From contig NZ_JAQBOD010000011.1 of assembly GCF_028288205.1 (NCBI RefSeq), positions 1-64,000 of the forward strand: 64,000 nucleotides of DNA, read 5' to 3'. The notes beneath the pieces are model-generated. The model had not been told where the DNA came from. It ran no database searches and saw only the letters and a list, made by a program, of their open reading frames with translations. Every line of letters starts with the position of its first letter. Within the stretch, counting starts at the first letter, position 1. This stretch comes from Mucilaginibacter sp. Its GTDB lineage: Bacteria; Bacteroidota; Bacteroidia; Sphingobacteriales; Sphingobacteriaceae. Shown here piece by piece: positions 39,731-50,849 of the stretch. The position numbers were made by a program, and so were the translations under genes.

Positions 39731-41605
39731 GTGAGTACATATATATCCGCCGAGAATCTTGGCCATCAGTTCCATGATAATTGGCTTTTTAAAAATATTA
39801 CTATAGGCATTAATCGGGGGCGTCGTGTTGCACTGGTGGGCATTAATGGTGCAGGCAAATCTACCCTGTTAAAGCTTTTGGCCGGCCAGTTTTTGCCTAC
39901 CGAGGGCAAGGTTGTGCAAACCAAGGACCTGCGCATGGGTTACCTGGAGCAAGATCCCGGTTTTAAAGACGCGGTGACTATAAGCGATTACATTTTTCAT
40001 GCAGATAATGTGCAACAACAAGCAATCCGGAAATATGAAGAGCTATTAGAGAACGACCCGGAAAATGCAAAGGCGCTTGATCTGGTAATGGAAGAGTTAA
40101 GCGAGGTTGATGCCTGGGAATATGAATATAAGATCAAAACCATTTTAGGACGATTGGATATTCATCATTTAAATCAAAGTATTAACACCTTATCGGGCGG
40201 GCAAAAGAAACGTTTGGCATTAGCCAAACTGCTTATTGAGGACCCTGATCTGTATATTTTAGATGAACCAACCAATCACCTCGATATAGATACAATAGAG
40301 TGGTTAGAAAAATTGCTTACAGATGGCTCGAAAACTATATTAATGGTTACGCACGACAGGTATTTCCTGGATAATGTTTGTAATGAGATATTAGAGATTG
40401 ATCGGGGTAAAATAATACCCTACGTAGGTAATTACGGCTATTATTTGGAGCGCAAGGCCGAGCGCGAAGCATCTGATGAAGCAACATTTCAGAAAAACTC
40501 TAATTTGTTACGAAAGGAATTAGAATGGATGCGCCGTCAACCCAAGGCCCGTGGCACTAAATCTAAGGCAAGGATAGATGCGTTTTATGACCTGGAATCG
40601 AAAACACAAAACAATGGCCCAAAACTGAATGTAGAATTAAGTGTTAAAACAGCACGCCAGGGCAATAAGATCATGGAAATACATGGTATAAGCAAAGCCT
40701 TTAATGGTGTTACTTATATCGATCACTTTAATTATGTATTTAAAAAGGGCGACCGCATTGGCTTAGCCGGAAAAAACGGCAGCGGCAAATCAACCTTATT
40801 GAATATGATAACCGGCGGCTTAATGCCCGATAGCGGATTTATACAAAAAGGCGAAACCACCGTTTTGGGTTATTTCCACCAATCGGGTATTACATTTAAG
40901 GAGGATGAGCGCGTTATTGATATCGTAAAAAACGTTGCAGAGTTTATTACAATGGCCGACGGAAAGATGATTTCGGCTTCGGCATTGCTTACCTTCTTCC
41001 TTTTCCCTCCGGCCAAACAATATGGGTTTATATCCAAACTAAGTGGTGGCGAGAAAAAAAGGCTGCAATTAATGAGCATCCTGATGAAAAACCCTAACTT
41101 TTTAATACTGGATGAGCCAACAAATGATTTAGATATTGATACTTTAAATGTGCTGGAAGAGTTTTTAACTAACTATGGTGGTGTGTTAATGATCGTATCG
41201 CACGACAGGTATTTGTTAGATAAGCTAACCGACCAGCTATTTATTGTTGAAGAAAAAGGCAAGGTTAAAATATATAACGGCAATTATTCGTCTTATAGAT
41301 TAGAGCAGGAAGAAGAAAAACAACAAAACAAGGCAGATAAAGCTGCCGGTATTGTTGCACAGCCAACCCCTGTTATTACTAAAAACAAGTTAAGCTTCAA
41401 AGAACAGAAAGAGTTGGATACCCTGGATAAAGAAATAGCAGCTCTTGAACAGGAGATAAAAACACAGAACGAAAAACTTAATTCGGGCGCGGCAGACAAC
41501 AATGTCATTATTGAGATAGCAGAAAAGATAACTACGCTAAATAGCAGACTTGATGAAAAAAGCATGCGCTGGATTGAGCTAACTGAACTAAGAGAAGCCA
41601 AATGA
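39731..41605 (+). CDS. ABC-F family ATPase
   Basis: Two Walker A (GINGAGKST, GKNGSGKST) and LSGGQKKR / LSGGEKKR signatures. Confidence 0.97.
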   Translation: MSTYISAENLGHQFHDNWLFKNITIGINRGRRVALVGINGAGKSTLLKLLAGQFLPTEGKVVQTKDLRMGYLEQDPGFKDAVTISDYIFHADNVQQQAIRKYEELLENDPENAKALDLVMEELSEVDAWEYEYKIKTILGRLDIHHLNQSINTLSGGQKKRLALAKLLIEDPDLYILDEPTNHLDIDTIEWLEKLLTDGSKTILMVTHDRYFLDNVCNEILEIDRGKIIPYVGNYGYYLERKAEREASDEATFQKNSNLLRKELEWMRRQPKARGTKSKARIDAFYDLESKTQNNGPKLNVELSVKTARQGNKIMEIHGISKAFNGVTYIDHFNYVFKKGDRIGLAGKNGSGKSTLLNMITGGLMPDSGFIQKGETTVLGYFHQSGITFKEDERVIDIVKNVAEFITMADGKMISASALLTFFLFPPAKQYGFISKLSGGEKKRLQLMSILMKNPNFLILDEPTNDLDIDTLNVLEEFLTNYGGVLMIVSHDRYLLDKLTDQLFIVEEKGKVKIYNGNYSSYRLEQEEEKQQNKADKAAGIVAQPTPVITKNKLSFKEQKELDTLDKEIAALEQEIKTQNEKLNSGAADNNVIIEIAEKITTLNSRLDEKSMRWIELTELREAK

Positions 41606-41853
41606 AAGCATCGGATATTATTGCATCATTAGGCGTAATGCTATTATTAATAGCGTTTTTATTAAATTTATACAAGAAAATACAGGCAACAAGCAGGGCT
41701 TATTGTTTTATGAATTTTATAGGAGCGGCGCTTTGCGGCCTCTCCTCTTATATGATAAGCTTCTATCCTTTTGTTATTTTAGAAAGCATTTGGGCGGGGT
41801 TTGCATTGGTATCATTCTTTAATGTTCCACGTGGAACACCGGAAAATGAATAA
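41602..41853 (+). CDS. Small membrane protein (CBU_0592-like)
   Basis: [52 protein letters not shown]. Confidence 0.75.
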   Translation: MKASDIIASLGVMLLLIAFLLNLYKKIQATSRAYCFMNFIGAALCGLSSYMISFYPFVILESIWAGFALVSFFNVPRGTPENE

Positions 41854-41919
41854 ATAAAATCAAATGTTCCACGTGGAACATTTGCAAAAAAGAAAACATA
41901 GTATGTTCCACGTGGAACA
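41823..41919. promoter_or_regulatory. Three parS-like 16-bp palindromes TGTTCCACGTGGAACA
   Basis: Exact copies at 41823-41838, 41865-41880, 41904-41919. Confidence 0.88.
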
Positions 41920-41930
41920 CGGAGGTTAAA

Positions 41931-43793
41931 ATGTTTAAGAAATACGATGTAATTGTAGTGGGTGCCGGCCATGCCGGATGCGAGGCGGCTGCGGCGGCAG
42001 CCAACTTGGGCTCGTCTGTTTTATTGGTTACCATGAACATGGGTACCATTGCGCAGATGAGTTGTAACCCGGCTATGGGCGGTGTTGCCAAAGGGCAAAT
42101 AGTGCGCGAGATTGATGCAATGGGTGGTTATTCGGGTATAATAACCGATAAAACATCCATACAGTTTAGGATGCTCAACTTATCTAAAGGACCGGCAATG
42201 TGGAGCCCGCGCGCTCAAAGCGATCGCATGCGCTTTGCGGAAGAATGGCGCCTGGCACTGGAAAGAACGGTCAATGTTGATTTTTGGCAGGATACCGTAA
42301 ACTCATTATTGGTAACAAATAATACCATTAAGGGCGTACGCACCTCGCTCGGAATAGAGATAGAAGCGGATGCAGTGGTTCTAACTAACGGTACTTTTTT
42401 AAATGGCATCATACACATTGGCGAAAAGAAATTTGGCGGTGGCCGTACGGCAGAGAAGGCAGCAACCGGTTTAACCGAACAATTGGTGACATTGGGATTT
42501 GAATCGGGCAGAATGAAAACCGGCACCCCTCCACGTGTTGATGGGAGAAGTTTGAACTACTCCTTAATGGAAGAGCAATGGGGCGATGAAGAACGGGGCA
42601 GATTCTCTTACACCGATGTGGAACAGATACAAGAACAGCGGTGCTGCTGGATAACCTATACCAATACCAAAGTACACGAAACACTGAAAGAAGGCTTTGA
42701 AAAATCGCCTATGTTTACCGGGCGCATTAAGGGTTTGGGGCCGAGGTACTGCCCTTCTATAGAAGATAAGATTAACCGTTTTGCTGAGCGCGAACGTCAT
42801 CAGATATTTGTAGAGCCTGAGGGATTGAATACGGTGGAGATATATGTAAATGGTTTCTCTACGTCCCTTCCTGAAGATGTACAATACAAAGCATTAACCC
42901 AGATACCGGGATTTGAGACTGCAAAAATGTTTAGGCCGGGGTATGCTATAGAATATGATTACTTCCCGCCTACCCAGCTTGGTCTTACCTTAGAAACCAA
43001 ACTGGTAAACAATCTTTATTTTGCCGGGCAAATAAATGGCACCACCGGTTATGAAGAAGCGGCATCACAAGGATTTATCGCCGGCATAAACGCGCATCAA
43101 AAATTAAATGATAAACATGAGCTGATAATGAAAAGATCAGAATCATACATTGGTGTGTTGATTGATGACCTGGTAACCAAGGGCACTGAAGAGCCTTATA
43201 GAATGTTCACCTCGCGGGCCGAGCATCGTTTACTGTTGCGCCAGGATAATGCTGATATACGGCTAAGCCCTATCGGTCATGAGCTGGGGTTAATAAGTGA
43301 TGAGCGTTTGGATAAGGTAAAACAAAAAGTAAAAAATGCTGACGACATTGTTGCATATACCCGAACAAAATCAATTGACCAGGCAAGCGTTAATGGTTTG
43401 CTGGAAGAGTTAAATACCAGCGCTGTTTCACAAACAACAAAACTGTTTAATTTGTTGAGCCGTCCGCAGGTATCTATTGATGACCTGAAAAGAGTTGATC
43501 CAACTTTAGAAACATTTTTATCAGCCTATAATAAAGAAACTATTGAGCAGGCTGAAATAAAAATTAAATATGAGAGTTATTTTGAAAAAGAAATGGATAT
43601 TGTTGACCGCATGAAAAAAATGGAAGACAAAGAGATTAACCCGGATTTTAATTATCAGCAAATGCAATCCTTGTCAAAAGAAGCGCGCGAAAAACTAATG
43701 AAAATAAAACCACGTACTTTGGGTCAGGCATCACGCATTTCGGGGGTTTCACCGTCTGACATATCAGTTTTGATGGTGCACATGTCGAGATAG
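41931..43793 (+). CDS. mnmG: tRNA uridine-5-carboxymethylaminomethyl synthesis enzyme MnmG/GidA
   Basis: [42 protein letters not shown]. Confidence 0.98.
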   Translation: MFKKYDVIVVGAGHAGCEAAAAAANLGSSVLLVTMNMGTIAQMSCNPAMGGVAKGQIVREIDAMGGYSGIITDKTSIQFRMLNLSKGPAMWSPRAQSDRMRFAEEWRLALERTVNVDFWQDTVNSLLVTNNTIKGVRTSLGIEIEADAVVLTNGTFLNGIIHIGEKKFGGGRTAEKAATGLTEQLVTLGFESGRMKTGTPPRVDGRSLNYSLMEEQWGDEERGRFSYTDVEQIQEQRCCWITYTNTKVHETLKEGFEKSPMFTGRIKGLGPRYCPSIEDKINRFAERERHQIFVEPEGLNTVEIYVNGFSTSLPEDVQYKALTQIPGFETAKMFRPGYAIEYDYFPPTQLGLTLETKLVNNLYFAGQINGTTGYEEAASQGFIAGINAHQKLNDKHELIMKRSESYIGVLIDDLVTKGTEEPYRMFTSRAEHRLLLRQDNADIRLSPIGHELGLISDERLDKVKQKVKNADDIVAYTRTKSIDQASVNGLLEELNTSAVSQTTKLFNLLSRPQVSIDDLKRVDPTLETFLSAYNKETIEQAEIKIKYESYFEKEMDIVDRMKKMEDKEINPDFNYQQMQSLSKEAREKLMKIKPRTLGQASRISGVSPSDISVLMVHMSR

Positions 43794-43905
43794 TATATAA
43801 GTTATTGTAGATCAATTAGTTAAAAAATATTAATTATAAGCCATTATTTTTAAATCTTAATGGTAATCCTTATAAAAAAATAAAAATCGTTTATTTCGCT
43901 TAAAA

Positions 43906-45567
43906 ATGACGTTAAATAAAAAAGGAGTGTTTTTTTACAAAAAGTTATGGCTGTTAGTCTTCACTACCCTGTATTTTGGCTGCGCGTCGATACAAAAACC
44001 CCAGGGAGGACCGCGCGACCGCACTCCGCCAAAATTATTAAAGGCTACCCCAAAAAATCAAACACATAATTTTGCGGCTAAACAGATCCAATTAGATTTT
44101 GACGAATACTTTAAACTGACCAATCAGTTTCAGGAAATAACCATATCGCCGGCACCTGATAAGTTACCGGATTTTAAGGTCAAGCAAAAAAGCCTGGTTA
44201 TTACTTTTAAAGATACGCTGTTAAAAAACACAACCTATGTTATAAATTTTGGAACTGCTATTCGCGATGTTAATGAAGGCAACATTTTAAAAAACTTCAC
44301 CTACGTTTTTTCAACCGGCACCCATATCGACTCGTTGAGTATTTCGGGATCAGTAATTAATTCGCTTACCCAAAAGAAAGAAGTGCTGGGACCAAACGAA
44401 AATGTAACCGTTATGCTTTTCACTTTAAAACAAGACTCGTTACTATTTGGTAAAAAGAAACCCAGTGTATTTACAAGTGTAGATAGTGCCGGCAACTTTT
44501 CGCTTAATAATTTAAAAGAGGGCCTGTATAAAATATACGCGTTAAGAGAAACGGCACCCAATAAGATATATGATAACGACAATGAGTTAATCGCATTTTC
44601 AAAAAAAACTATTAATCTGCAGCATGATACTGCCGGTGTACGATTAAAACTATTTAAACAAATACCCCCAAAGTTTAGACTTGCAGAGAAAAAATTTGAT
44701 ATTGATGGAAAAATGCTTTTCGTCTTTAATAAAAGTCTTGATAAACCATCAGTACGCATACTATATCCTCCCGGCCTTGACGAACAAAAAATTGTTGACA
44801 TTAGCAAAACCCGTGATACAGTATTGATCTATTCAAAAAAAATGGATTTCGATTCGGTACGCGTAGCTTTTTATGATAACAACAAACCTATTGACACTAC
44901 CTATTTACGTAAAACCAAAAAAGAAACTTATACCCGAAACCTTCAATTAAAATTTGGCCTCAGTAAAAATGCCAGCGTTTTAAAACCAGGCACAGATTTG
45001 CATATTTATTCTAATACACCTATAGCCAGCTTTGATCAATCGCTTGTTACTTTGATGGAAGATTCAACAAGGGTAAACTTTACTTTAACAAAAGATACAG
45101 GCACGACAAAAAGTCTTATGTTAAAATATCGTTGGCGGCAAAAAGCAGCTTACACCTTAACATTTAATGAGGGGGCCGTTACCAGCATGTACGGTGATAT
45201 CAGTAAAAAACAGTTAGCAAAGTTTATGATAGATAATCCGGAAGACTATAGCACTTTAACATTAAAGGTTAGTGTTCCTGACACAGGCAGATCATATATA
45301 GTAGAATTACTTAATGAGCAAAAAAATGTGTTAAGGAGTGACCGGGTTACCAAAAACACAAACATAATATATAAAAACATTTACACCGGCAAATTTACCG
45401 TAAGTGTTATATACGATGATAATAAAAATGGCAAATATGACCCAGGCAGCTTAAAGAACAAAACACAACCGGAAAATGTATGGGTTTACGACAAAATTTT
45501 TGCGCTCAGGCCAAACTGGGAAATAGATGAGCCACTTGTTATACCAAAAGAACCTACTTCTCCGTAA
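43906..45567 (+). CDS. Ig-like (Big_5) domain lipoprotein
   Basis: GCASIQKPQGGPRDRTPPKLLKATPKNQTHNFAAKQIQLDFDEYF. Confidence 0.88.
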   Translation: MTLNKKGVFFYKKLWLLVFTTLYFGCASIQKPQGGPRDRTPPKLLKATPKNQTHNFAAKQIQLDFDEYFKLTNQFQEITISPAPDKLPDFKVKQKSLVITFKDTLLKNTTYVINFGTAIRDVNEGNILKNFTYVFSTGTHIDSLSISGSVINSLTQKKEVLGPNENVTVMLFTLKQDSLLFGKKKPSVFTSVDSAGNFSLNNLKEGLYKIYALRETAPNKIYDNDNELIAFSKKTINLQHDTAGVRLKLFKQIPPKFRLAEKKFDIDGKMLFVFNKSLDKPSVRILYPPGLDEQKIVDISKTRDTVLIYSKKMDFDSVRVAFYDNNKPIDTTYLRKTKKETYTRNLQLKFGLSKNASVLKPGTDLHIYSNTPIASFDQSLVTLMEDSTRVNFTLTKDTGTTKSLMLKYRWRQKAAYTLTFNEGAVTSMYGDISKKQLAKFMIDNPEDYSTLTLKVSVPDTGRSYIVELLNEQKNVLRSDRVTKNTNIIYKNIYTGKFTVSVIYDDNKNGKYDPGSLKNKTQPENVWVYDKIFALRPNWEIDEPLVIPKEPTSP

Positions 45568-46069
45568 ACCAGCCGGAGTACATAATATAGTTGTTAGGCA
45601 ATTTATCCAACATAGTGCGTTGCTCTTCTGTTAACGGTTTTATCTTTTTTGCGGGTGTGCCGGCATACAGGTAGCCAGATTCGCAAATGGTCTTTTCTAA
45701 CACAACGGACCCTGCCCCTATTATTACATACTCTTCTACCACCGCGTGATCCATTACAATGGCGCCCATGCCTACAAGTGTATGATCTTTTAACGTACAG
45801 CCATGTACCAGCGCGTTATGGCCAATAGATACATTGTTACCTATATTGGTTGGCGCGTACAGGTAAGTGCAGTGTATAACCACCCCGTCCTGTATATTGG
45901 TGTTATTGCCTATTTTAATATAATGCACATCACCACGTATAACCGCGTTAAACCATACAGAACAATTATCGCCCATAATTACATCACCAACTATGGTGGC
46001 GTTTTCGGCGATGAAACAATCTTTACCCCATGATGGGTGTTTATCTTTTACGGGTAGGATAACTGACAT
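45554..46069 (-). CDS. Gamma carbonic anhydrase family protein
   Basis: Left-handed hexapeptide repeats: NATIVGDVIMGDNCSVWFNAVIRGDVHYIKIGNNTNIQDGVVIHC. Confidence 0.95.
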   Translation of the reverse strand: MSVILPVKDKHPSWGKDCFIAENATIVGDVIMGDNCSVWFNAVIRGDVHYIKIGNNTNIQDGVVIHCTYLYAPTNIGNNVSIGHNALVHGCTLKDHTLVGMGAIVMDHAVVEEYVIIGAGSVVLEKTICESGYLYAGTPAKKIKPLTEEQRTMLDKLPNNYIMYSGWFTEK

Positions 46070-46119
46070 ATTATTTTGTAGATTTGATATAATAAGTAAG
46101 TATAACTAAATCTGCTTAA

Positions 46120-46674
46120 ATGAAAAAGTTATTATGTTTTTCATATATTCTTTTCCTTGCATTTAATGTATTTAGTCAAAAGCTTCCACCGTTATTAAAT
46201 AATGATACATCTAAATATGTGTATCCGCCTGTTATACTACTATACTCCCCTAATAAACCTGTAGTAAAACTATTCTCTCCAGAAACATTCAATTCTATAG
46301 ATCCTAATAATATTGATTCTATCCGCATATATGGTAAACCCGAAAGTGTAAGTTTATATGGCCCTGACGGCCAAAATGGCGCCATCGTTATTTATACTAA
46401 AACTAAAGTTCAATTAGCAAAAACAGATCTATATAATATTAATGATATTACCCGTGTTTATAGCTTAAAAGCCAAAAATATACCCGTATATATAGACAGC
46501 ATCTTAGTTACACACCCTGATAGGGTGTATTTATCTCCGGGTAAAATTATCTCAGCAAAAATTTATAAAGATGGGTTTTCGGGCACAGAATATATAAATA
46601 TTATCACGCTTCGCGATAAGCAGGAAGTACCAAAAAATGGTGAAATTTGGATAAGAGGATTACCTGGCAGATAA
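46120..46674 (+). CDS. Hypothetical secreted protein with TonB-plug-like motifs
   Basis: Signal peptide; IDSIRIYGKPESVSLYGPDGQNGAIVIYTK. Confidence 0.65.
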   Translation: MKKLLCFSYILFLAFNVFSQKLPPLLNNDTSKYVYPPVILLYSPNKPVVKLFSPETFNSIDPNNIDSIRIYGKPESVSLYGPDGQNGAIVIYTKTKVQLAKTDLYNINDITRVYSLKAKNIPVYIDSILVTHPDRVYLSPGKIISAKIYKDGFSGTEYINIITLRDKQEVPKNGEIWIRGLPGR

Positions 46675-46705
46675 TTCAATTACTATATTTGAATATACAA
46701 ATTAA

Positions 46706-46778
46706 GCGGAAATAGCTCAGCTGGTAGAGCATCAGTTTCCCAAACTGAAGGCCGCGGGTTCGAATCCCGTTTTCCGCT
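46706..46778 (+). tRNA. tRNA-Gly (anticodon CCC)
   Basis: GCGGAAATAGCTCAGCTGGTAGAGCATCAGTTTCCCAAACTGAAGGCCGCGGGTTCGAATCCCGTTTTCCGCT; all arms pair; loop TTCCCAA. Confidence 0.95.
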
Positions 46779-48371
46779 CTAAAATACCGTATCCTCCAAG
46801 ACTTCCCGGTGTTCCGGATAATCTGTAGTATAATGTAACCCCCTGCTCTCTTTACGCATCATGGCTGATTTTACAACAATAAACGATACCTGTATCAAAT
46901 TACGTAACTCGCAAAGCTTTACGGATAGCTTGGTTTGTTTATAAAATGCCTCGGTTTCTTCGTATAATAAACCTAAACGGCGCATGGCTCTTTCCAGTCT
47001 AAAATCAGAACGAACAATACCTACATAATCATTCATCAGCTTTTGCATTTCGCGCACATTATGCGTTACCAGGATGTCTTCGTTTGACGATTTTACACCT
47101 TTCTCATCCCAATCAGGTATATTTTCGGGAATAGTTATCGTATCAAATTTATCAATAGCATTTTTATAAATACGATGTGCAAAAACCAACGCCTCTAATA
47201 ACGAATTGGAAGCTAACCGGTTAGCACCATGCAAACCGGTAGATGAGCATTCGCCGCAGGCATATAAACGCATAATGGACGACTGTCCGTAATGATCTAC
47301 CATTACCCCGCCACACATATAATGACAAGCGGGCGAAACCGGTATCATATCCTTGGTCATATCAATGCCTATCTCTAAACATTTAGCATATATATTAGGA
47401 AAATGTGTTAAAATATCCTTTTTACTGCGATGACGTATATCTAAATAAACAAAATCCTCGCCTGATTTTTTTATCTCGGCATCAATGGCCCGGGCAACAA
47501 TATCACGCGGAGCTAAAGACCTCCGTTCATCATACTCCTGCATAAATTCCTCACCATTAGTACGTTTTAATATGCCACCAAAACCACGTACCGCTTCTGA
47601 TATTAAAAATGATGGATAGTCGCCTGGGTTATACAACGCTGTTGGATGGAATTGAATAAATTCCATATTCCTAACTTTCCCTTTTGCCCGGTAAACCATA
47701 GCAACGCCGTCGCCAGTAGCAATAGTTGGATTTGTTGTAACCGAATAAATATGCCCGGCACCACCGGATGCCATTACGGTAACTTTCGATAAGAATTTCT
47801 CTACTTCATTAGTAACTGTATTTAAAGCATATATGCCATAACAGGTAATATCATCTGATGATTTATCAACAAATTTTCCCAAATGGTGCTGTGTTATCAA
47901 ATCTACAGCAAAATAATGCGTAAGTATTTCAATATTAGCGTTTTGGTGTATCTGCTCTAATAAAGAGCGCTCTATTTCAAAACCGGTGATATCTTTATAA
48001 TGCAGCACCCTAAATTCGGAGTGACCACCTTCTTTTGCCAAATCATAAAAGCCTTCATTTGTTTTATCAAAACTGGTTCCGTAATCAATAATTTCATTAA
48101 TGCGGTCCGGGCCTTCCTTTACAACAATTTCAACAACTTCTTTATCGCATAGTCCGTCGCCGGCAATTAAGGTATCATTTATATGTTTTTCAAAAGAGTC
48201 TTCCTTTTTATCAACAACCACGGCAACACCACCCTGTGCATATTTAGTATTAGATTCATCTTCATTTGATTTTGTAACTATCAGTACCTTACCGTGATTA
48301 GCAGCTTTTAGAGCAAAACTCAATCCGGCAATACCCGAACCAACAACCAGGAAATCCACAGATCTGGACAT
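46779..48371 (-). CDS. nadB: L-aspartate oxidase
   Basis: FLVVGSGIAGLSFALKAA; NTKYAQGGVAVV; GLHGANRLASNSLLEALVFAHRI. Confidence 0.97.
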   Translation of the reverse strand: MSRSVDFLVVGSGIAGLSFALKAANHGKVLIVTKSNEDESNTKYAQGGVAVVVDKKEDSFEKHINDTLIAGDGLCDKEVVEIVVKEGPDRINEIIDYGTSFDKTNEGFYDLAKEGGHSEFRVLHYKDITGFEIERSLLEQIHQNANIEILTHYFAVDLITQHHLGKFVDKSSDDITCYGIYALNTVTNEVEKFLSKVTVMASGGAGHIYSVTTNPTIATGDGVAMVYRAKGKVRNMEFIQFHPTALYNPGDYPSFLISEAVRGFGGILKRTNGEEFMQEYDERRSLAPRDIVARAIDAEIKKSGEDFVYLDIRHRSKKDILTHFPNIYAKCLEIGIDMTKDMIPVSPACHYMCGGVMVDHYGQSSIMRLYACGECSSTGLHGANRLASNSLLEALVFAHRIYKNAIDKFDTITIPENIPDWDEKGVKSSNEDILVTHNVREMQKLMNDYVGIVRSDFRLERAMRRLGLLYEETEAFYKQTKLSVKLCELRNLIQVSFIVVKSAMMRKESRGLHYTTDYPEHREVLEDTVF

Positions 48372-48780
48372 AGAGAATGTGTTATATGTGTAAAATTATA
48401 AAGTATGTTAATAATAGGCTTCAAAGATGTTAATTTTGTGTAAGCAAAAACCTAACAAGTAATTAAATAGTGGATAACCTTACTTTTTGCTGATAATGGT
48501 AACAATTTTTAAGCGACTTTTGAGTCGTTTTAGCAATGAAACTAACATTATAATTATCAATAAAATATTAACAAATAAGTTTTAAAAATAAAACTTGATT
48601 ATGATACGTAACTAATAATCAATAAAATAAGTGGTAACAAATATCAGAAAGCTGTTAGTAAATAGTTAAAAACAATATTTTACCCCTAAACGTAACCAAA
48701 CTTTTAAACATAACTAACACACCAATAACAATAGTTTCTTTTTATATATAAATCTAATTGTTATTAATTGAATTGTTGAA

Positions 48781-49773
48781 ATGGATATCTTCGAAGAAAT
48801 AAAACTGAAAGGCTATGCCGAGGAATTAATTGACCCGACACTTGACCTTTTTGATGAAATAGAAAAACTTAAAAAAGAGAAAAATGCGGTTATACTGGCT
48901 CACTATTATCAGGAACCTGATATACAAGATATTGCAGATTATATTGGAGATAGTTTGGGCCTGTCGCAGCAAGCCGCGAAAACAGATGCCGATATTATTG
49001 TTTTTGCCGGTGTACACTTCATGGCCGAAACAGCAAAAATATTATCGCCAACAAAAAAGGTACTTCTACCCGACATAAAAGCCGGCTGCTCTTTAGCCGA
49101 TAGCTGTCCGCCGCACTTATTTAAAAAGTTTAAGGAGCAATATCCTGATCACCTGGTGATAACTTATGTAAATTGTACCGCAGAGTTAAAAGCTTTAAGC
49201 GATATAGTTTGTACCTCAAGCAACGCGGTACAAATTGTTGAAAGCCTGCCAAAGGATCAGAAGATAATATTTGGCCCTGATAAAAATTTAGGCGCTTATG
49301 TGGCAAAAAAAACAGGCCGTGATTTAGTACTTTGGAACGGTGCCTGTATGGTGCATGAAATTTTTTCGAGAGAGAAAATTACCAAACTGAAAGAAAGACA
49401 TCCAGGTGCTAAATTACTCGCACATCCTGAATGTGAAGATGTAATACTGCAAATGGCAGATTATATCGGATCTACAACAGGTATACTAAAATATGCTACA
49501 AATCATCCTGATAAAGAGTTTATAGTAGCTACAGAGCCTGGTATTATTCACCAGATGCAAAAGGATAACCCTGACAAGGTGTTTATACCCGCTCCACCGA
49601 ATAATAATTGCGCATGTAATGATTGCCCTCACATGAAAAGGAATACGCTGGAGAAGCTTTATTTATGCCTTAAAAATGAAATGCCGGAGATAGACGTTCC
49701 TCAGGATATTATTAAAAAAGCTGTGATACCTATTGAAAGAATGCTGGAGATATCGGCGAGGTTGGGATTGTAA
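48781..49773 (+). CDS. nadA: Quinolinate synthase NadA
   Basis: [49 protein letters not shown]. Confidence 0.98.
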   Translation: MDIFEEIKLKGYAEELIDPTLDLFDEIEKLKKEKNAVILAHYYQEPDIQDIADYIGDSLGLSQQAAKTDADIIVFAGVHFMAETAKILSPTKKVLLPDIKAGCSLADSCPPHLFKKFKEQYPDHLVITYVNCTAELKALSDIVCTSSNAVQIVESLPKDQKIIFGPDKNLGAYVAKKTGRDLVLWNGACMVHEIFSREKITKLKERHPGAKLLAHPECEDVILQMADYIGSTTGILKYATNHPDKEFIVATEPGIIHQMQKDNPDKVFIPAPPNNNCACNDCPHMKRNTLEKLYLCLKNEMPEIDVPQDIIKKAVIPIERMLEISARLGL

Positions 49774-49980
49774 AAAAATCTGCTCCATTTTTTTTGTTAC
49801 CATCAGCATCAAATCCCACGCTGCAGTCGCAGCGATAAATTTCTAATGAAAAGCCATGTTCGCTTTTGTAATATGATTTTGGAAATAGTCTAATCAAATT
49901 ACTTCCATTAGATCCGATAGTAAATGGGCCGTTAATACCTTTTTTATTTTTAAAGGAGAATACCCATTCAAAAGTAACAC
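49730..49980 (-). pseudogene. C-terminal remnant of an unidentified gene
   Basis: Start-less open frame [72 protein letters not shown]; cut by TAATAA at the universal stress gene stop. Confidence 0.5.
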
Positions 49981-49984
49981 ATTA

Positions 49985-50839
49985 TTAATCGCTACTATCC
50001 GGTAGCTGATTTTCCCTGATAAGCAACAGCGGTACAGGCGTACGAAAGGCCAGTTTTTGGGTTAGGCTGCCATGAAATAAACGGTCAAAGAAATTATGGT
50101 GCCGGGGTACAGCGATCATCAGCTGTATATCATGTTCCCGGGTGAATTGCAGGATGCCTTCCGCGATATCTTCATTGATCAGATAATGATAATCCGGCTT
50201 TTCCCGGTCCCAAAGCTCGTGCAATGCGGTTTGTTCATCTATGGTGTCCGGCGTAAAATGCGCCCGGTCTTTTGTATCCACATTAAGGATCAGCAAATGA
50301 GCATTCAGTGCATGGATAAGGCGCCTGATCACATCTGCCGGGGTAGCAGCGGAAATATTTTCGAGTTCGCAGGCAAAGGCCACCCGGCGGATCTTTTTAT
50401 ACACGGCCTCCTTTGGTACAAACAGCAAAGGGGCGGCCCATTCTCTGGCCATCAGCAGCGTATTGCTCCCGATCAGGACTTGTGCCAGCTTGCTTTTGCC
50501 GGTAACGCCCATCACCGTCAGTCCAGTCTGCTGTTCTGCCGCAATAGCGGTGGCAGCTGTCAGGAGTGGCCGGCCATCCGTCAGGATACCGATCAGCGTC
50601 CGTTCGCTGACATATGTGCGCAGCTCGTTTTTCAGTTTGGTCAAACCGGCCAGGCTTTCCAACCGCAAACGTTCCATGTCCGCGAGTTCCGGCAGGGGTA
50701 CTTCTGCCGGCGGCATAAACTCATAGGAATGATATAGCATTAATTCATCAGCTTCCAGTTGGTGCGTCAGCCCTGCGGCATAAAGCGCTGCCTGATGCGA
50801 CGCCTGGGAAAAATCGATCAACACGAGGATCCTTTTCAT
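49985..50839 (-). CDS. Universal stress protein family (tandem UspA)
   Basis: MKRILVLIDFSQASHQAALYAAGL; TVMGVTGKSKLAQVLIGSNTLLMAREWAAPLLFVP. Confidence 0.92.
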   Translation of the reverse strand: MKRILVLIDFSQASHQAALYAAGLTHQLEADELMLYHSYEFMPPAEVPLPELADMERLRLESLAGLTKLKNELRTYVSERTLIGILTDGRPLLTAATAIAAEQQTGLTVMGVTGKSKLAQVLIGSNTLLMAREWAAPLLFVPKEAVYKKIRRVAFACELENISAATPADVIRRLIHALNAHLLILNVDTKDRAHFTPDTIDEQTALHELWDREKPDYHYLINEDIAEGILQFTREHDIQLMIAVPRHHNFFDRLFHGSLTQKLAFRTPVPLLLIRENQLPDSSD

Positions 50840-50849
50840 GGCTACCGGC

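Noticed and set aside
41763-42091. Minus-strand ORFs with repeated VPRGT / FHVEH peptides
   Set aside because: Peptides are translations of the parS-like palindromes, not protein repeats.
50096-50737. 213-aa plus-strand ORF
   Set aside because: Fully antisense to the universal stress protein gene at 49985-50839.
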